From Pseudomonas lactis (GTDB lineage: Bacteria > Pseudomonadota > Gammaproteobacteria > Pseudomonadales > Pseudomonadaceae), in the NCBI RefSeq assembly GCF_001439845.1, contig NZ_JYLO01000012.1, positions 124,001 to 188,000 of the forward strand: a stretch of 64,000 nt of DNA. Reading direction: 5' to 3'. Shown one piece after another: positions 18,401 to 26,956 of the stretch (positions are counted from its first letter, which is position 1; each line of letters opens with the position of its first letter). The notes beneath the pieces were generated by a model that worked only from the letters and a program-made list of their open reading frames with translations, ran no database searches and was not told where the DNA came from. Both the position numbers and the translations under genes were made by a program.

Positions 18401-19319
18401 CCACGCCGGTGCCTTCGAAGATGTCCTGATAGCGCCGCCGGCCTTCATTCACCTGGCGTTGGCGGCGGCGCATGTTGAGCAGCACGATCACCGGGATCAG
18501 CGAAAACGCCAGGCCGAGCAGGCACTTGCCGATAAAGGCCGGCAGCAGCTGTTCCAGCACCGCACCGCGGTCAAACATGCCGCGCAGTTGCCAATCGCTT
18601 TTGCTCAACGGCGTGACCAGCACGCTGCGGTTCAATTCTTCCGGGGTCAGGGCGCCGGACCACTGCGCCGGCATCCCGCTGTCACGGCTGACCACACGAT
18701 GGTTCAGGCTGTTCTCGATCGCCCACATCGGGCGCTGGCCCTGAACATCCTGGCGCGTGAGGTTGGCCAGATAATTGGGCGCCAGGCGCAAGGCCCAGTA
18801 CACCTTGGAGCCACCGCTGGGTTGGTGCAGCAACAGATAGATGACCGTGCCGTCATTGTCGTTGCTCAGGTAGTAGGACTGGGCGTGACTGCGCTTGACC
18901 AGGTCTTCGAGCAGGGCACTGTCTCGGCTACCTTGGGCAGTGTCGCTGATCAGGGCGCCGCTGGGGGCGAGCAGGGCGAAGCTGCGCAAATCCGGCAGGG
19001 AGCGCTGCAGAGAGCGCATCAAGGCCTGTTGCTGTTCGGCGGTGCGCGGTGGTTCAAGGATGGGCAGCAGGTTCAGGGCGATCTGCGCGCTCAGGGCCAT
19101 GTTCTGGCTGATCTGCTCAGCCAGGTCGGCGCTGTAGTCGATGGTGTATTGCTGTTGGTTTTTCTGGTTTTGCTGCAATTGGTCAAGCAGTTGCCAGAAC
19201 AACAAGGCGAGCAACAGCAGGACAAGCGTCGCCAACGCGCCTTTCAAGGTGCCGTGCAGGGGCGCTCCCGGCGCAATATGAGCGGCGCGCAAGGGCGTGG
19301 GCGGCGTGACGTTGGACAA
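15468..19319 (-). CDS. morA: Membrane PAS-GGDEF-EAL c-di-GMP enzyme MorA
   Basis: This 1283-residue sensor has an N-terminal membrane helix (about 28-48), a periplasmic region, a second helix (about 265-285), several PAS domains, a diguanylate cyclase domain and a phosphodiesterase domain. The cyclase motif GGDEF is intact (927-931). The phosphodiesterase keeps EALLR (1059), the NISARQF Asn, DDFGTG (1180) and EGVET (1237), so both activities look possible. The inhibitory RxxD site before GGDEF is missing its Arg (AEDD). The start appears to be TTG after AGGATC. Size and place next to glyA match MorA of P. putida and P. aeruginosa, which controls flagellar development, protease secretion and biofilm. 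Confidence 0.9.
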   Translation of the reverse strand: MSNVTPPTPLRAAHIAPGAPLHGTLKGALATLVLLLLALLFWQLLDQLQQNQKNQQQYTIDYSADLAEQISQNMALSAQIALNLLPILEPPRTAEQQQALMRSLQRSLPDLRSFALLAPSGALISDTAQGSRDSALLEDLVKRSHAQSYYLSNDNDGTVIYLLLHQPSGGSKVYWALRLAPNYLANLTRQDVQGQRPMWAIENSLNHRVVSRDSGMPAQWSGALTPEELNRSVLVTPLSKSDWQLRGMFDRGAVLEQLLPAFIGKCLLGLAFSLIPVIVLLNMRRRQRQVNEGRRRYQDIFEGTGVALCVLDLSGLKAFCDKTQVQSREQLHAWLQANPTQRKQLLKELRVTEVNQMAVRLLNVASCEQAWERLIDDCPSNATSIGYQVLEAVLTRQKQLELEIQLNDVAGNEQYLWLVMRLPEQQDDVKAVILSISDITSRKLIELSLVERESFWSDVVRTVPDHLYVQDVISQRMIFSNHHLGHTLGYNKAELQQMGEYFWEILLHPEDAEHYHDLRQQQRQAAYTTQLHCQLRFRHRNNQWRRFDIREQALARDTSTVVTRIIGVAKDITDQIEASESLRDSEQRYRMLAESISDVICSTDSQLALNYISPSVNTVLGYDVDWVFKNGWQSIVANPQQLTGIYSLMEQVSRALGNPDALNTLRDEVQTQLFLFDCLRADGRKVPIELRLVLVWDEHGAFEGILGVGRDISQQRRAEKDLRMAATVFEHSTSAILITDPAGYIVQANEAFSRVSGYAVSDVLDQLPNMLTVDEQQEAHLRYVLKQLHQHSTWEGEVWLKRLNGEHYPAWVGITAVFDDEGDLASYVCFFSDISERKASEQRIHRLAYYDALTHLPNRTLFQDRLHTALQSAERQKSWVVLMFLDLDRFKPINDSLGHAAGDRMLKEMATRLLGCVAEDDTVARMGGDEFTLLLQPRVSREMALNRAIHVAEQILASLVKPFVLEGREFFVTASIGIALSPQDGNELSQLMKNADTAMYHAKERGKNNFQFYQADMNASALERLELESDLRHALDQNEFVLYYQPQFSGDGKRLTGAEALLRWRHPRRGLVPPGDFIPVLEELGLVVDVGDWVISEACRQLKAWHQNKVRVPKVSVNISARQFSDGQLGTRIATILKDTGLPPACLELELTESILMREVNEALQILASLKNLGLSIAVDDFGTGYSSLNYLKQFPIDVLKIDRTFVDGLPSGEQDAQIARAIIAMAHSLNLAVIAEGVETHEQLDFLREHGCDEVQGYLFGRPMPANRFEVQFSNDALFMFD

Positions 19320-19604
19320 ACTGTGATCCTGCGGTTTGGCTGGACTGGCGCGCGACGTGCACTATAAGCCGGACGCCCGAAGGGCGGCTAGCATGCCTTG
19401 AGTTGTGGCAAAGTGCCAGTCCTGCCTGGCTGGACTGCCCCAGCGCATTCAGGTAGCTTTGCCGGTTACGCGGGGGCGTTCCAGCCCCAGACATTCAGGC
19501 TTTTTTTGCTCGCTGGCATTGATGATAGTCAAAGGCCCGCGCGGCGCATGGCCTGGCACGGGCTTCGTCCGCTTAATTCATCAGTCACTGACGCTAGGTT
19601 CACC

Positions 19605-21269
19605 ATGGCTCAATACGTCTTCACCATGCATCGGCTGGGAAAAGTTGTTCCGCCGAAGCGGGAAATCCTGAAAAACATTTCGCTGTCCTTCTTCCCTGGC
19701 GCCAAGATCGGCGTGCTCGGCCTCAACGGTTCGGGTAAGTCCACCCTGCTGAAAATCATGGCGGGCGTCGACACCGAGTTCGAAGGCGAAGCCCGCCCGA
19801 TGCCGGACCTGAACATCGGTTACCTGCCGCAAGAGCCGATCCTGGACCCGACCAAGACCGTGCGTGAAGTGGTCGAAGAAGCCGTCAGCGTGATCAAGGA
19901 CGCCCAGGCCCGCCTCGATGAGGTGTACGCCGCCTACGCCGAACCGGATGCCGACTTCGACAAGCTGGCCGCCGAACAGGCCAAGCTCGAAGCGATCCTG
20001 CAAGCGGGCGATGGTCACAACCTGGAGCGCCAACTGGAAGTCGCCGCCGATGCGCTGCGCCTGCCAGCCTGGGACGCCAAGGTCGAGCACCTGTCCGGTG
20101 GTGAGAAGCGCCGTGTGGCCCTGTGCCGCCTGCTGCTGTCGGCCCCTGACATGCTGCTGCTCGACGAACCGACCAACCACCTGGACGCCGATTCCGTCGC
20201 CTGGCTGGAGCATTTCCTCCACGATTTCCCGGGCACCGTGGTTGCGATCACGCACGACCGTTACTTCCTGGACAACGTCGCCGGCTGGATCCTGGAGCTC
20301 GACCGCGGCGCCGGTATCCCTTACGAGGGCAACTACTCCGGTTGGCTGGAAGCCAAGTCCGACCGTCTGGCCGCCGAATCCAAGCAGCAATCGGCCCACG
20401 AAAAAGCCATGAAGGAAGAACTGGAGTGGGTGCGCAAAGGCGCCAAGGCCCGCCAGTCCAAATCCAAGGCCCGTCTGCAACGCTTTGAAGAAATGCAGTC
20501 GCAGGAATTCCAGAAGCGCAGCGAGACCAACGAGATCTACATCCCGGCCGGCCCGCGCCTGGGTGACAAGGTCATCGAGTTCAAGAACGTCACCAAAGGC
20601 TATGGCGACCGCGTGCTGATCGACAACCTGTCGTTCGCCATGCCAAAAGGCGCGATCGTCGGCGTTATTGGTGGTAACGGTGCGGGTAAATCCACACTGT
20701 TCCGCATGCTGATGGGCAAGGAAACCCCGGACTCCGGCAGCATCGAGATCGGCGACACCGTGCAACTGGCCTGTGTGGACCAGAGCCGCGACGACCTGGA
20801 CGGCAGCAAGACTGTGTTCCAGCAGATCTCCGACGGTTCTGACCAGATCCGTATCGGCAACTATGAAATCCCGTCGCGCACCTACGTCGGCCGTTTCAAC
20901 TTCAAGGGCGGCGACCAGCAGAAGTTCGTCAAGGACCTGTCCGGTGGTGAGCGTGGTCGCTTGCACCTGGCCCTGACCCTGAAAGAGGGCGGCAACGTCC
21001 TGCTGCTCGACGAACCGTCCAACGACCTAGACGTTGAAACCCTGCGTTCCCTGGAAGAAGCCCTGCTGGACTTCCCGGGCGCCGCCATTGTGATCTCTCA
21101 CGACCGGTGGTTCCTTGACCGCGTCGCGACCCACATCCTGGCGTACGAAGATGACTCCCAGGCGGTGTTCTTCGAAGGCAACTACACCGAGTACGAAGCC
21201 GACCGTAAGAAGCGCTTGGGTGAGGCCGCTGCCCAGCCGCACCGTGTGCGTCACAAAAAGCTGGCCTGA
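19605..21269 (+). CDS. ettA: Energy-dependent translational throttle protein EttA
   Basis: This 554-residue ABC-F protein binds the ribosomal E site and gates the first steps of elongation according to the ATP/ADP ratio. It has two ATPase domains with Walker A motifs GLNGSGKST and GGNGAGKST, signatures LSGGEKRRV and LSGGERGRL, and the linker helix between them (about 245-320). No membrane domain is present. Start at 19605 (MAQYVFTMHRLGK) matches the family; the frame is open 69 codons upstream without similarity. Confidence 0.96.
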   Translation: MAQYVFTMHRLGKVVPPKREILKNISLSFFPGAKIGVLGLNGSGKSTLLKIMAGVDTEFEGEARPMPDLNIGYLPQEPILDPTKTVREVVEEAVSVIKDAQARLDEVYAAYAEPDADFDKLAAEQAKLEAILQAGDGHNLERQLEVAADALRLPAWDAKVEHLSGGEKRRVALCRLLLSAPDMLLLDEPTNHLDADSVAWLEHFLHDFPGTVVAITHDRYFLDNVAGWILELDRGAGIPYEGNYSGWLEAKSDRLAAESKQQSAHEKAMKEELEWVRKGAKARQSKSKARLQRFEEMQSQEFQKRSETNEIYIPAGPRLGDKVIEFKNVTKGYGDRVLIDNLSFAMPKGAIVGVIGGNGAGKSTLFRMLMGKETPDSGSIEIGDTVQLACVDQSRDDLDGSKTVFQQISDGSDQIRIGNYEIPSRTYVGRFNFKGGDQQKFVKDLSGGERGRLHLALTLKEGGNVLLLDEPSNDLDVETLRSLEEALLDFPGAAIVISHDRWFLDRVATHILAYEDDSQAVFFEGNYTEYEADRKKRLGEAAAQPHRVRHKKLA

Positions 21270-21296
21270 TGCTGCAATAGCCGCAGCAGCCTGTTG

Positions 21297-21328
21297 AAAA
21301 AATACCCCTCACGCAGGGGTATTTTTTT
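21297..21328. terminator. Terminator between ettA and the LysR gene
   Basis: The hairpin ATACCCCT-CACGC-AGGGGTAT is followed by seven T on the plus strand and preceded by A residues, so it serves ettA and possibly the convergent LysR gene. Confidence 0.9.
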
Positions 21329-21335
21329 GCCCGCG

Positions 21336-22265
21336 TTACGCCGGGAGAGTCGTGGGCGCCAGCGCCGGGCGGCTGCGCAGCAATTCTTCGACCACTCCCA
21401 TAAAGGCCTCGACCAACAATGAGCGTGATGGTGAGCGCGTGAGTATCAGCAGGTGTACCCAGGCTTCGGGGTCTGCCAAGGGGCGGTAGACCACGCCTTT
21501 CCTGGCCAGGGTGCGGGTGCACTGGGGCACCAGCGAGACACCTTGGCCTGCCGCCACCAGGGCGATGATCGAGGTAATCTGGCGCCCCGCTGGGCCCGGG
21601 CGTAGCGCCAGGCCGCGGCGTTGATACAGGTGCTCGATGGAGCCGTTGAGGCCCGAACCGTAATCGCTGGGAAACAGAATCAACGGGTACTCACTGAGCT
21701 GGGCGAGGGTGACTTCGTCCTGATCCGCCAGCGGGTTGTCGCTGCAAAGCGCTGCCACCAGCGGTTCTTGCCCCAACGACAAAGCCTCGACGCCGGTTTG
21801 CCCGGCCTCCGGCAGCAGGCGGCTCATGCCGACGTCGATGCGCCCGTCCAGTACGTGCGTGTGCAGGCTGCCGGAAGCGCTCTCCACCAGGGTCAGTTGC
21901 ACATCGGGGAAACGCTGGGCGAAGGCTTGCAGGGTTTGGCTGAAGAGTTCCGACAACGCGATCGAACTGGCATAGCCTACGACCAGTTGGCCGGTCGAGC
22001 CGGCGGCCAGTTTGGCGGCGATGTCTTGTGCAAGCCTGGCGTGCTCCAGCGCCGCGCGGGCATAGGGCAAAAAGTGCTGGCCTTGGGCGGTCAGTGTGAC
22101 CGTGCGGCTGGTGCGGTCGAACAGGCGAAAGCCAAGCTCGGTTTCCAGGGCCGAGATCTGCCGCGTCAGGGGCGGCTGGGCAAGGTGCAGGCGCTGGGCC
22201 GCACGGCCGAAGTGCAGCTCTTCGGCGACCGTCAGGAAGTAACGTAACTTGCGTAGATCAAGCAT
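21336..22265 (-). CDS. LysR-family regulator divergent from phosphonate-type operon
   Basis: This 309-residue LysR-type regulator has the winged helix-turn-helix in residues 1-62 (LRYFLTVAEELHFGRAAQRL) and a periplasmic-binding-protein-like effector domain from about residue 90. It is separated by 95 bases from the six-gene operon that starts with an MFS exporter, the usual layout for a LysR activator and its target. The effector is unknown; a pathway intermediate or the exported product is plausible. Confidence 0.9.
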   Translation of the reverse strand: MLDLRKLRYFLTVAEELHFGRAAQRLHLAQPPLTRQISALETELGFRLFDRTSRTVTLTAQGQHFLPYARAALEHARLAQDIAAKLAAGSTGQLVVGYASSIALSELFSQTLQAFAQRFPDVQLTLVESASGSLHTHVLDGRIDVGMSRLLPEAGQTGVEALSLGQEPLVAALCSDNPLADQDEVTLAQLSEYPLILFPSDYGSGLNGSIEHLYQRRGLALRPGPAGRQITSIIALVAAGQGVSLVPQCTRTLARKGVVYRPLADPEAWVHLLILTRSPSRSLLVEAFMGVVEELLRSRPALAPTTLPA

Positions 22266-22360
22266 TCTGTTTCCTGGGTATTGATCGGTCCGAATTCGGT
22301 ATTGGTGTTCCCTGCGCTGGGTATTCTATAAACATCCTCGACTATAAGACGAGAGGCCAC
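22266..22360. promoter_or_regulatory. Divergent promoter region, LysR gene / exporter operon
   Basis: This 95-base gap holds both promoters and the expected LysR-binding site. Two TATAA-like boxes occur (22329 and 22343). The second lies inside a CTCG...CGAG dyad (22338-22354) just before the GAGAGG ribosome site of the exporter gene. No single operator can be assigned with confidence. Confidence 0.5.
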
Positions 22361-23554
22361 ATGAACCCGCGCATGCATCACGCCCGCTTCGCCGTGTTCC
22401 TGTGTGGCTGTGCGGCGTTTCTGAATCTTTATGCGACACAGAGCATCCTGCCTGCGTTTGCCGAAAGCTTCCAGGTGAGCGCCCGGCAGGCAGGGTGGAG
22501 CATCACGGTGACCACGCTGGCGGTGGCGCTGACCGCGCCGTTTGTCGGGCGTCTGACCGGACGTTTCGAGCAACGCACCGTGATTGCCGTGGCCGCGTTG
22601 CTGCTGGCGCTGCCGACGCTGCTGACGGCCTATGTGGACAGTTTTGCCGAGCTGCTGGTGTGGCGTTTTGTCGAAGGGATGTTGATCCCCGTGGTGTTCG
22701 CCACCAGCGTGGCCTATATCGGCGATCGCTGGCGTGCGGCCAGCGTTACCGAGATCACCAGTTTGTACGTCGCGGGTACGGTGCTCGGTGGGTTTGCCGG
22801 GCGCTTTGTCTCGGGTGTCATGACCCAATATGTGGGCTGGCGGGAAGCTTTCGAACTGTTGGCGGTGATCAGCCTGCTGGTCGGCCTGCTGATTGTGTGG
22901 CTGTTGCCGGCCAACCCGGTGGCGCGGCCCGGCGTCGCGGCCGTGGGCATGCACGGGGTGCGCCGGCTTCTGCGCAAACCCTTGCTGGCGGCCTATGGCG
23001 TCGGTTTCTGCGTGCTGTTCTCACAAGTCGCAACCTTTACCTATGCCGGCCTGTATCTCAGCCAGGCCCCGTTCAACCTGGGCGCCGCAGCCTTGGGCAC
23101 TTTGTATGCCGTATTCCTGCTGGCGCTGGTGGTCATTCCTATTGCGGGGCGCTTGAGCAAATCGCGACCACAATCGCAGTTACTGACCGGCGCTGTGGCG
23201 CTCGGCATCTGTGGCTCGGCGCTGACATTGTTGCCGTCCCTGTGGCTGATCGTGCTGGGGCTGGCCCTGAGCTCGACCGGCGTATTCCTGGCGCAGGCAT
23301 CCGCCAATGCGTATATCGCCACCACGGCGGGCCCGGACAAGTCTGGCGCCGTGGGGCTGTACCTGACCGGCTATTACCTGGGCGGCAGCGCCGGCGCCGT
23401 GGTCCCGGCCATGCTCTGGAATCAATGGGGCTGGCCGGGCTGCGTGGCGTTGGTCGCAGGTTTTCAGCTGTTGTCGCTGGCGATTGCCCTGCTGGGCTGG
23501 AAACCGGTAACGCCCCAGGCTCTGATCGCCGGACAGCGCGGCAAACCAGCCTGA
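22361..23554 (+). CDS. MFS exporter, first gene of phosphonate-type operon
   Basis: This 397-residue protein has 12 predicted membrane helices and the major-facilitator loop motif GRLTGRFEQR between helices 2 and 3. It resembles YnfM/arabinose-efflux-type exporters. It opens a run of six genes with gaps of only 24-47 bases and is preceded by the divergent LysR regulator. Export of the pathway product is inferred from the context. Its substrate cannot be read from sequence. Confidence 0.88.
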   Translation: MNPRMHHARFAVFLCGCAAFLNLYATQSILPAFAESFQVSARQAGWSITVTTLAVALTAPFVGRLTGRFEQRTVIAVAALLLALPTLLTAYVDSFAELLVWRFVEGMLIPVVFATSVAYIGDRWRAASVTEITSLYVAGTVLGGFAGRFVSGVMTQYVGWREAFELLAVISLLVGLLIVWLLPANPVARPGVAAVGMHGVRRLLRKPLLAAYGVGFCVLFSQVATFTYAGLYLSQAPFNLGAAALGTLYAVFLLALVVIPIAGRLSKSRPQSQLLTGAVALGICGSALTLLPSLWLIVLGLALSSTGVFLAQASANAYIATTAGPDKSGAVGLYLTGYYLGGSAGAVVPAMLWNQWGWPGCVALVAGFQLLSLAIALLGWKPVTPQALIAGQRGKPA

Positions 23555-23588
23555 TTTTTCATCCAATAAAGGACTATGAGAGGTGAAC

Positions 23589-24413
23589 ATGACTAACACC
23601 GTGATCAAGCACAGCCAGTTGTTAAAGCTCATCGAACCGGTATTGAACGACATGCCGGCCAGTGCCTTGCGCCACGCGCTGTTCGAAGCCTTCTGGGCGC
23701 AGGAGGAGGCGTTGGTGAGTATCGAAGACGCTTTTGCACGGCTCACCTCGCGTCGGCATTCGCCGGCGGTACTGCGCAAGTTCTTCGCCAGTTGGTCCAA
23801 GACCAATAATTCGGCGGCCAGTGTGTCCGGCCTGGCCAACCGCATTACCTTGCTGGCGCGCTCCGATGAAGGCTCCGCCGCCGCCGCGCAGTTGTACCGC
23901 GCCTGCGGCAGCCTGCAACGCATCACCGATGAAGATCTGGGCGCGTTGGGCAACACCTTGCACGCAGACCTGTTCTACACCATGGCCACCGCGCTGTGCG
24001 GCGATGACCAGTGGATCTTGAAGGACAATTGCCTGCCCTCGGCGCAGGCGTTCAAAGACTGGACCGACACCCGCCGCCTGCGTGATCGCGACCTGCTGCA
24101 GGGGTTGCTGACCACGTTGATCCACGAGGTGTACACCCACGGCGAAGTGGAATTCATCCACCCGTTGTACTCGCAGTGGTTCGTGCGGGACATGGGCGTG
24201 CCGCCGGAGAAATCCCGTGCGACAGTGGCCTGGGTCACGGTGCACACCGGCGGTACCGAGAGCAACCATTTCGCCCATGCGGTGGCGGCGGTGAATGAGT
24301 TCACCACTGCCATGCAGATTGAAGTGGACCCCGCCACGGCGCGCGACATTTTTGCCCAATACCTGCAGCGTAAAGCCAGTGTGATGAGCGACTGTGCGCA
24401 GTTGCTGGGTTAA
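23589..24413 (+). CDS. Haem-oxygenase-like diiron oxidase (HDO) 1
   Basis: This 274-residue helical protein fits the haem-oxygenase-like diiron oxidase/oxygenase superfamily (iron-containing redox enzymes, relatives of UndA, BesC and SznF). A plausible six-ligand set is visible: Glu115 and His125 (EDLGALGNTLHADLFY), Glu180 or Glu186, and His219, Glu224, His227 (HTGGTESNHF). It is a clear paralogue of the protein encoded at 26957-27802, sharing the H-x2-L(F/Y)Y-x-MA(T/S)A(L/I)CG stretch. I chose the ATG at 23589 after GAGAGG; a GTG two codons upstream overlaps that site. The substrate is unknown; an amino-phosphonate is suggested by the operon. Confidence 0.8.
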   Translation: MTNTVIKHSQLLKLIEPVLNDMPASALRHALFEAFWAQEEALVSIEDAFARLTSRRHSPAVLRKFFASWSKTNNSAASVSGLANRITLLARSDEGSAAAAQLYRACGSLQRITDEDLGALGNTLHADLFYTMATALCGDDQWILKDNCLPSAQAFKDWTDTRRLRDRDLLQGLLTTLIHEVYTHGEVEFIHPLYSQWFVRDMGVPPEKSRATVAWVTVHTGGTESNHFAHAVAAVNEFTTAMQIEVDPATARDIFAQYLQRKASVMSDCAQLLG

Positions 24414-24445
24414 CCCGGCGTTTTGCCTGAGAGCCTCTGACCCAG

Positions 24446-25663
24446 ATGAACACCCTGAAGCAGACCGCAGCGTCATCGTTGTCTCCGCCTGACCCGGTCA
24501 CCGTGCGTCGCCGCGCTCTGGTGGCCGGCTGCGGCGCGCATGCCGTGCACGACGGGCTGACCGATGTGATTTATGTGCTGTTGCCGATCTGGCAAGCGCA
24601 GTTCGGCCTCAGCTACGCCCAGATCGGCCTGTTGCGCGGTGCCTACGCGGGCATGATGGCCGGTTTTCAGTTACTGGCCAGCCGCGCTGCCGCGCGCTGG
24701 GGGCGTGAACGCTTGCTGGTAGGTGGCACGGCGTTGGCAGGCCTGGCCTACCTGCTGGCCGGCCAGGCCGGTGGGTTGGGCGTGTTGTTATTGGCGCTGC
24801 TGCTGGGCGGGCTCGGCGCGAGTACGCAGCACCCGCTGGCCTCGTCATTGATCACCGATACGCATGAGGCAGGCGGGGGTGTCAAACAAGCATTGTCGCA
24901 GTACAACTTCAGCGGCGATATCGGCAAGACCCTGATCCCGGGGTTGATCGGCCTGTTGCTGGCGGTCATCAGTTGGCGCGCCAGTGTCACCCTGCTGGGT
25001 GTCCTCGGGCTGCTGGCGGCAGGCCTGTTGTGGTGGCTGATCCCGGCACGGGCCGAGGCGTCGGCAGCACCGGTGAAAGCTACCCGTACGGGCGGCGGCG
25101 CCGGTTCTGCGAGCGGCCTGCGTGCGCTGATCGTGACCGGCACGCTGGACAGCGCCGTGCGCATGGGGTTTCTCACGTTCCTGCCGTTTTTGCTCAAGGC
25201 CAAGGGCGCCGGGCCCGCGGGCATCGGCCTGGCGCTGACGATGCTGTTCGTGGGGGGCGCCTTCGGCAAATTGTTGTGCGGTTACCTCGGTGCGCGCATC
25301 GGCATGATGAAAACGGTGTGGGCCACGGAGTTCACCACGGCCGTGCTGATCGTCATGGCGGTGTACTTGCCCTACGCCGGCTTGATGGTGATGTTGCCGC
25401 TGCTGGGGCTGGCGCTGAACGGCACGTCGTCGGTGCTGTACGGCGCAGTCCCGGACCTGGCAGGGCCGGGCAAGCGCGACCAGGCGTTCGCCGTGTTCTA
25501 CACCGGCACCATCGGTGGCGGCGCCTTGGCGCCGGTGCTGTTCGGCAGCCTTGGGGATGCCACCGGTGTGCCCATGGCCGTCCTGTTGCTGGCCGCCACC
25601 CTGTTGCTGACCTTGCCGCTGTCCTGGCGGGTTCAGCAAGGGTTGGAGGCCCAAGCCCGGTAG
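24446..25663 (+). CDS. Fsr-like MFS exporter (fosmidomycin-resistance type)
   Basis: This 405-residue 12-helix MFS protein resembles the Fsr subgroup. Shared traits are an early His and D-V-I segment (HDGLTDVIYVLLP) followed by LSYAQIGLLR, and a GLGASTQHPLASS stretch equivalent to the GTGSSVFHPESS of E. coli Fsr as I remember it. Fsr exports the phosphonate antibiotic fosmidomycin. A family member inside a PEP-mutase operon therefore fits a self-protection or export role. It starts 32 bases after the first HDO gene. Confidence 0.78.
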   Translation: MNTLKQTAASSLSPPDPVTVRRRALVAGCGAHAVHDGLTDVIYVLLPIWQAQFGLSYAQIGLLRGAYAGMMAGFQLLASRAAARWGRERLLVGGTALAGLAYLLAGQAGGLGVLLLALLLGGLGASTQHPLASSLITDTHEAGGGVKQALSQYNFSGDIGKTLIPGLIGLLLAVISWRASVTLLGVLGLLAAGLLWWLIPARAEASAAPVKATRTGGGAGSASGLRALIVTGTLDSAVRMGFLTFLPFLLKAKGAGPAGIGLALTMLFVGGAFGKLLCGYLGARIGMMKTVWATEFTTAVLIVMAVYLPYAGLMVMLPLLGLALNGTSSVLYGAVPDLAGPGKRDQAFAVFYTGTIGGGALAPVLFGSLGDATGVPMAVLLLAATLLLTLPLSWRVQQGLEAQAR

Positions 25664-25702
25664 GGCGAACGAACGTTCCAACGTGTTCTGGCAGGTATAA
25701 CA

Positions 25703-26932
25703 ATGAATAACAGTGAGCCCTCTGCCGTGTCATTGCCGTTGTCCCAGCGTGCGCAACGTCTCAGCGCACCCGGCACGTCCAGCATGCGCAGCAAAGCCAA
25801 TGCCTTGAAAGAAGCCGGCGTCAATGTGGTCAACTTTGCCGCGGGCGAATTGTCCTTCGATGCCTGCCCGGTCATGCAAGCCGCCGCGGCCGAGGCGCTC
25901 GCCACTGCCCGCAACCGCTATACGCCGCCCATCGGCCTGCCCCAGCTTCGCCACGCGCTGGCGCAGCAGGTCACTCAGCGCTGCGGGGTGAAGTACGTCG
26001 CCGATGAAATAGCGGTGACCGCCGGTGCCAAGCAGGCGCTGTATAACACCGCGATGGTGCTGCTCAATCCGGGGGATGAAGTCATCGTCGCGGTGCCGTA
26101 CTGGGAAACCTTCCCCACCCAGATCCAGCTGGCCGGCGGCGTCCCCGTCTATGTCGACACGGCTGCGGATGACTATCGCCTCACCTGCGCAGCGGTCCAG
26201 AAGGCCTTGACCCCGCGCACCCGGATGATTGTGATCAACACCCCGAACAATCCGACGGGCACGGTTTATCAGCGCGAAGAACTGCTGGGGATTGCCCGGC
26301 TCGCCTTCGCACACAGGCTTTGGGTGGTGTTCGACGAGTGTTACCGCAAACTGGTGCGCGCGCCCCACGAGCATCACAACATCGTGTCGCTGTTTGCGCC
26401 GCTCAAACATCAGACGGTACTGGTCGATTCGTTTTCCAAGAGCCACGCGGTTACCGGCTGGCGGGTAGGGTATGCGTGCGCGCCGGCCCCAGTTATCGCC
26501 GCCATGCACAACCTGCAAGGGCATACGACGTCCAACCCCAGCAGCCTGTCCCAATATGCCGCGCTCGGCAGCCTGATGGCGGACGCGCCGCACTTTACCC
26601 GCCAGGTCAATGCCTTCCTCGACCAGCAATTGCTCGCGGCCTGCACTTGCCTTGGGCATGTCGACGGCATTCGGTGCGCCCCGCCGGAAGGGGCGTTTTA
26701 TCTGTTTATCGACGTGTCCCGCAAGTTGGGTGGCCGCTACCTGGGCACCGTTATTCGTGACGTCGACCACTTGGCCGATCTGTTATTGACCGAGGCCCAT
26801 ATCGCGGTGGTGCCCGGCTCTGGCTGTGGCGACGAAAACAGCATCCGCATCTCCTACGCCGTTGAGCGTGAAGCGCTGATTGAGGGCCTCACACGCTTCG
26901 CTCGTTTCATGTCAGAAATCGTTGCGCATTAA
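25703..26932 (+). CDS. Class I/II PLP-dependent aminotransferase
   Basis: This 409-residue fold-type I aminotransferase resembles aspartate aminotransferases. The PLP-lysine is in DSFSKSHAVTGWRVGY (Lys246); other cofactor contacts are PNNPTGT (about 181-187), the Asp of VFDECY (211) and a C-terminal SIRISYA arginine that would bind a carboxylate. It lies in the operon between an exporter and the second HDO gene. Because the pathway has a PEP mutase but no phosphonopyruvate decarboxylase, I infer transamination of phosphonopyruvate to phosphonoalanine, which would pull the unfavourable mutase reaction forward. Ordinary amino-acid substrates are not excluded. Confidence 0.85.
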   Translation: MNNSEPSAVSLPLSQRAQRLSAPGTSSMRSKANALKEAGVNVVNFAAGELSFDACPVMQAAAAEALATARNRYTPPIGLPQLRHALAQQVTQRCGVKYVADEIAVTAGAKQALYNTAMVLLNPGDEVIVAVPYWETFPTQIQLAGGVPVYVDTAADDYRLTCAAVQKALTPRTRMIVINTPNNPTGTVYQREELLGIARLAFAHRLWVVFDECYRKLVRAPHEHHNIVSLFAPLKHQTVLVDSFSKSHAVTGWRVGYACAPAPVIAAMHNLQGHTTSNPSSLSQYAALGSLMADAPHFTRQVNAFLDQQLLAACTCLGHVDGIRCAPPEGAFYLFIDVSRKLGGRYLGTVIRDVDHLADLLLTEAHIAVVPGSGCGDENSIRISYAVEREALIEGLTRFARFMSEIVAH

Positions 26933-26956
26933 CCCCACCTTAAAAGGATATGAGCC

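Noticed and set aside
17502..19367. 621-codon open frame opposite morA
   Set aside because: Antisense to PAS-domain coding sequence and without any recognisable domain.
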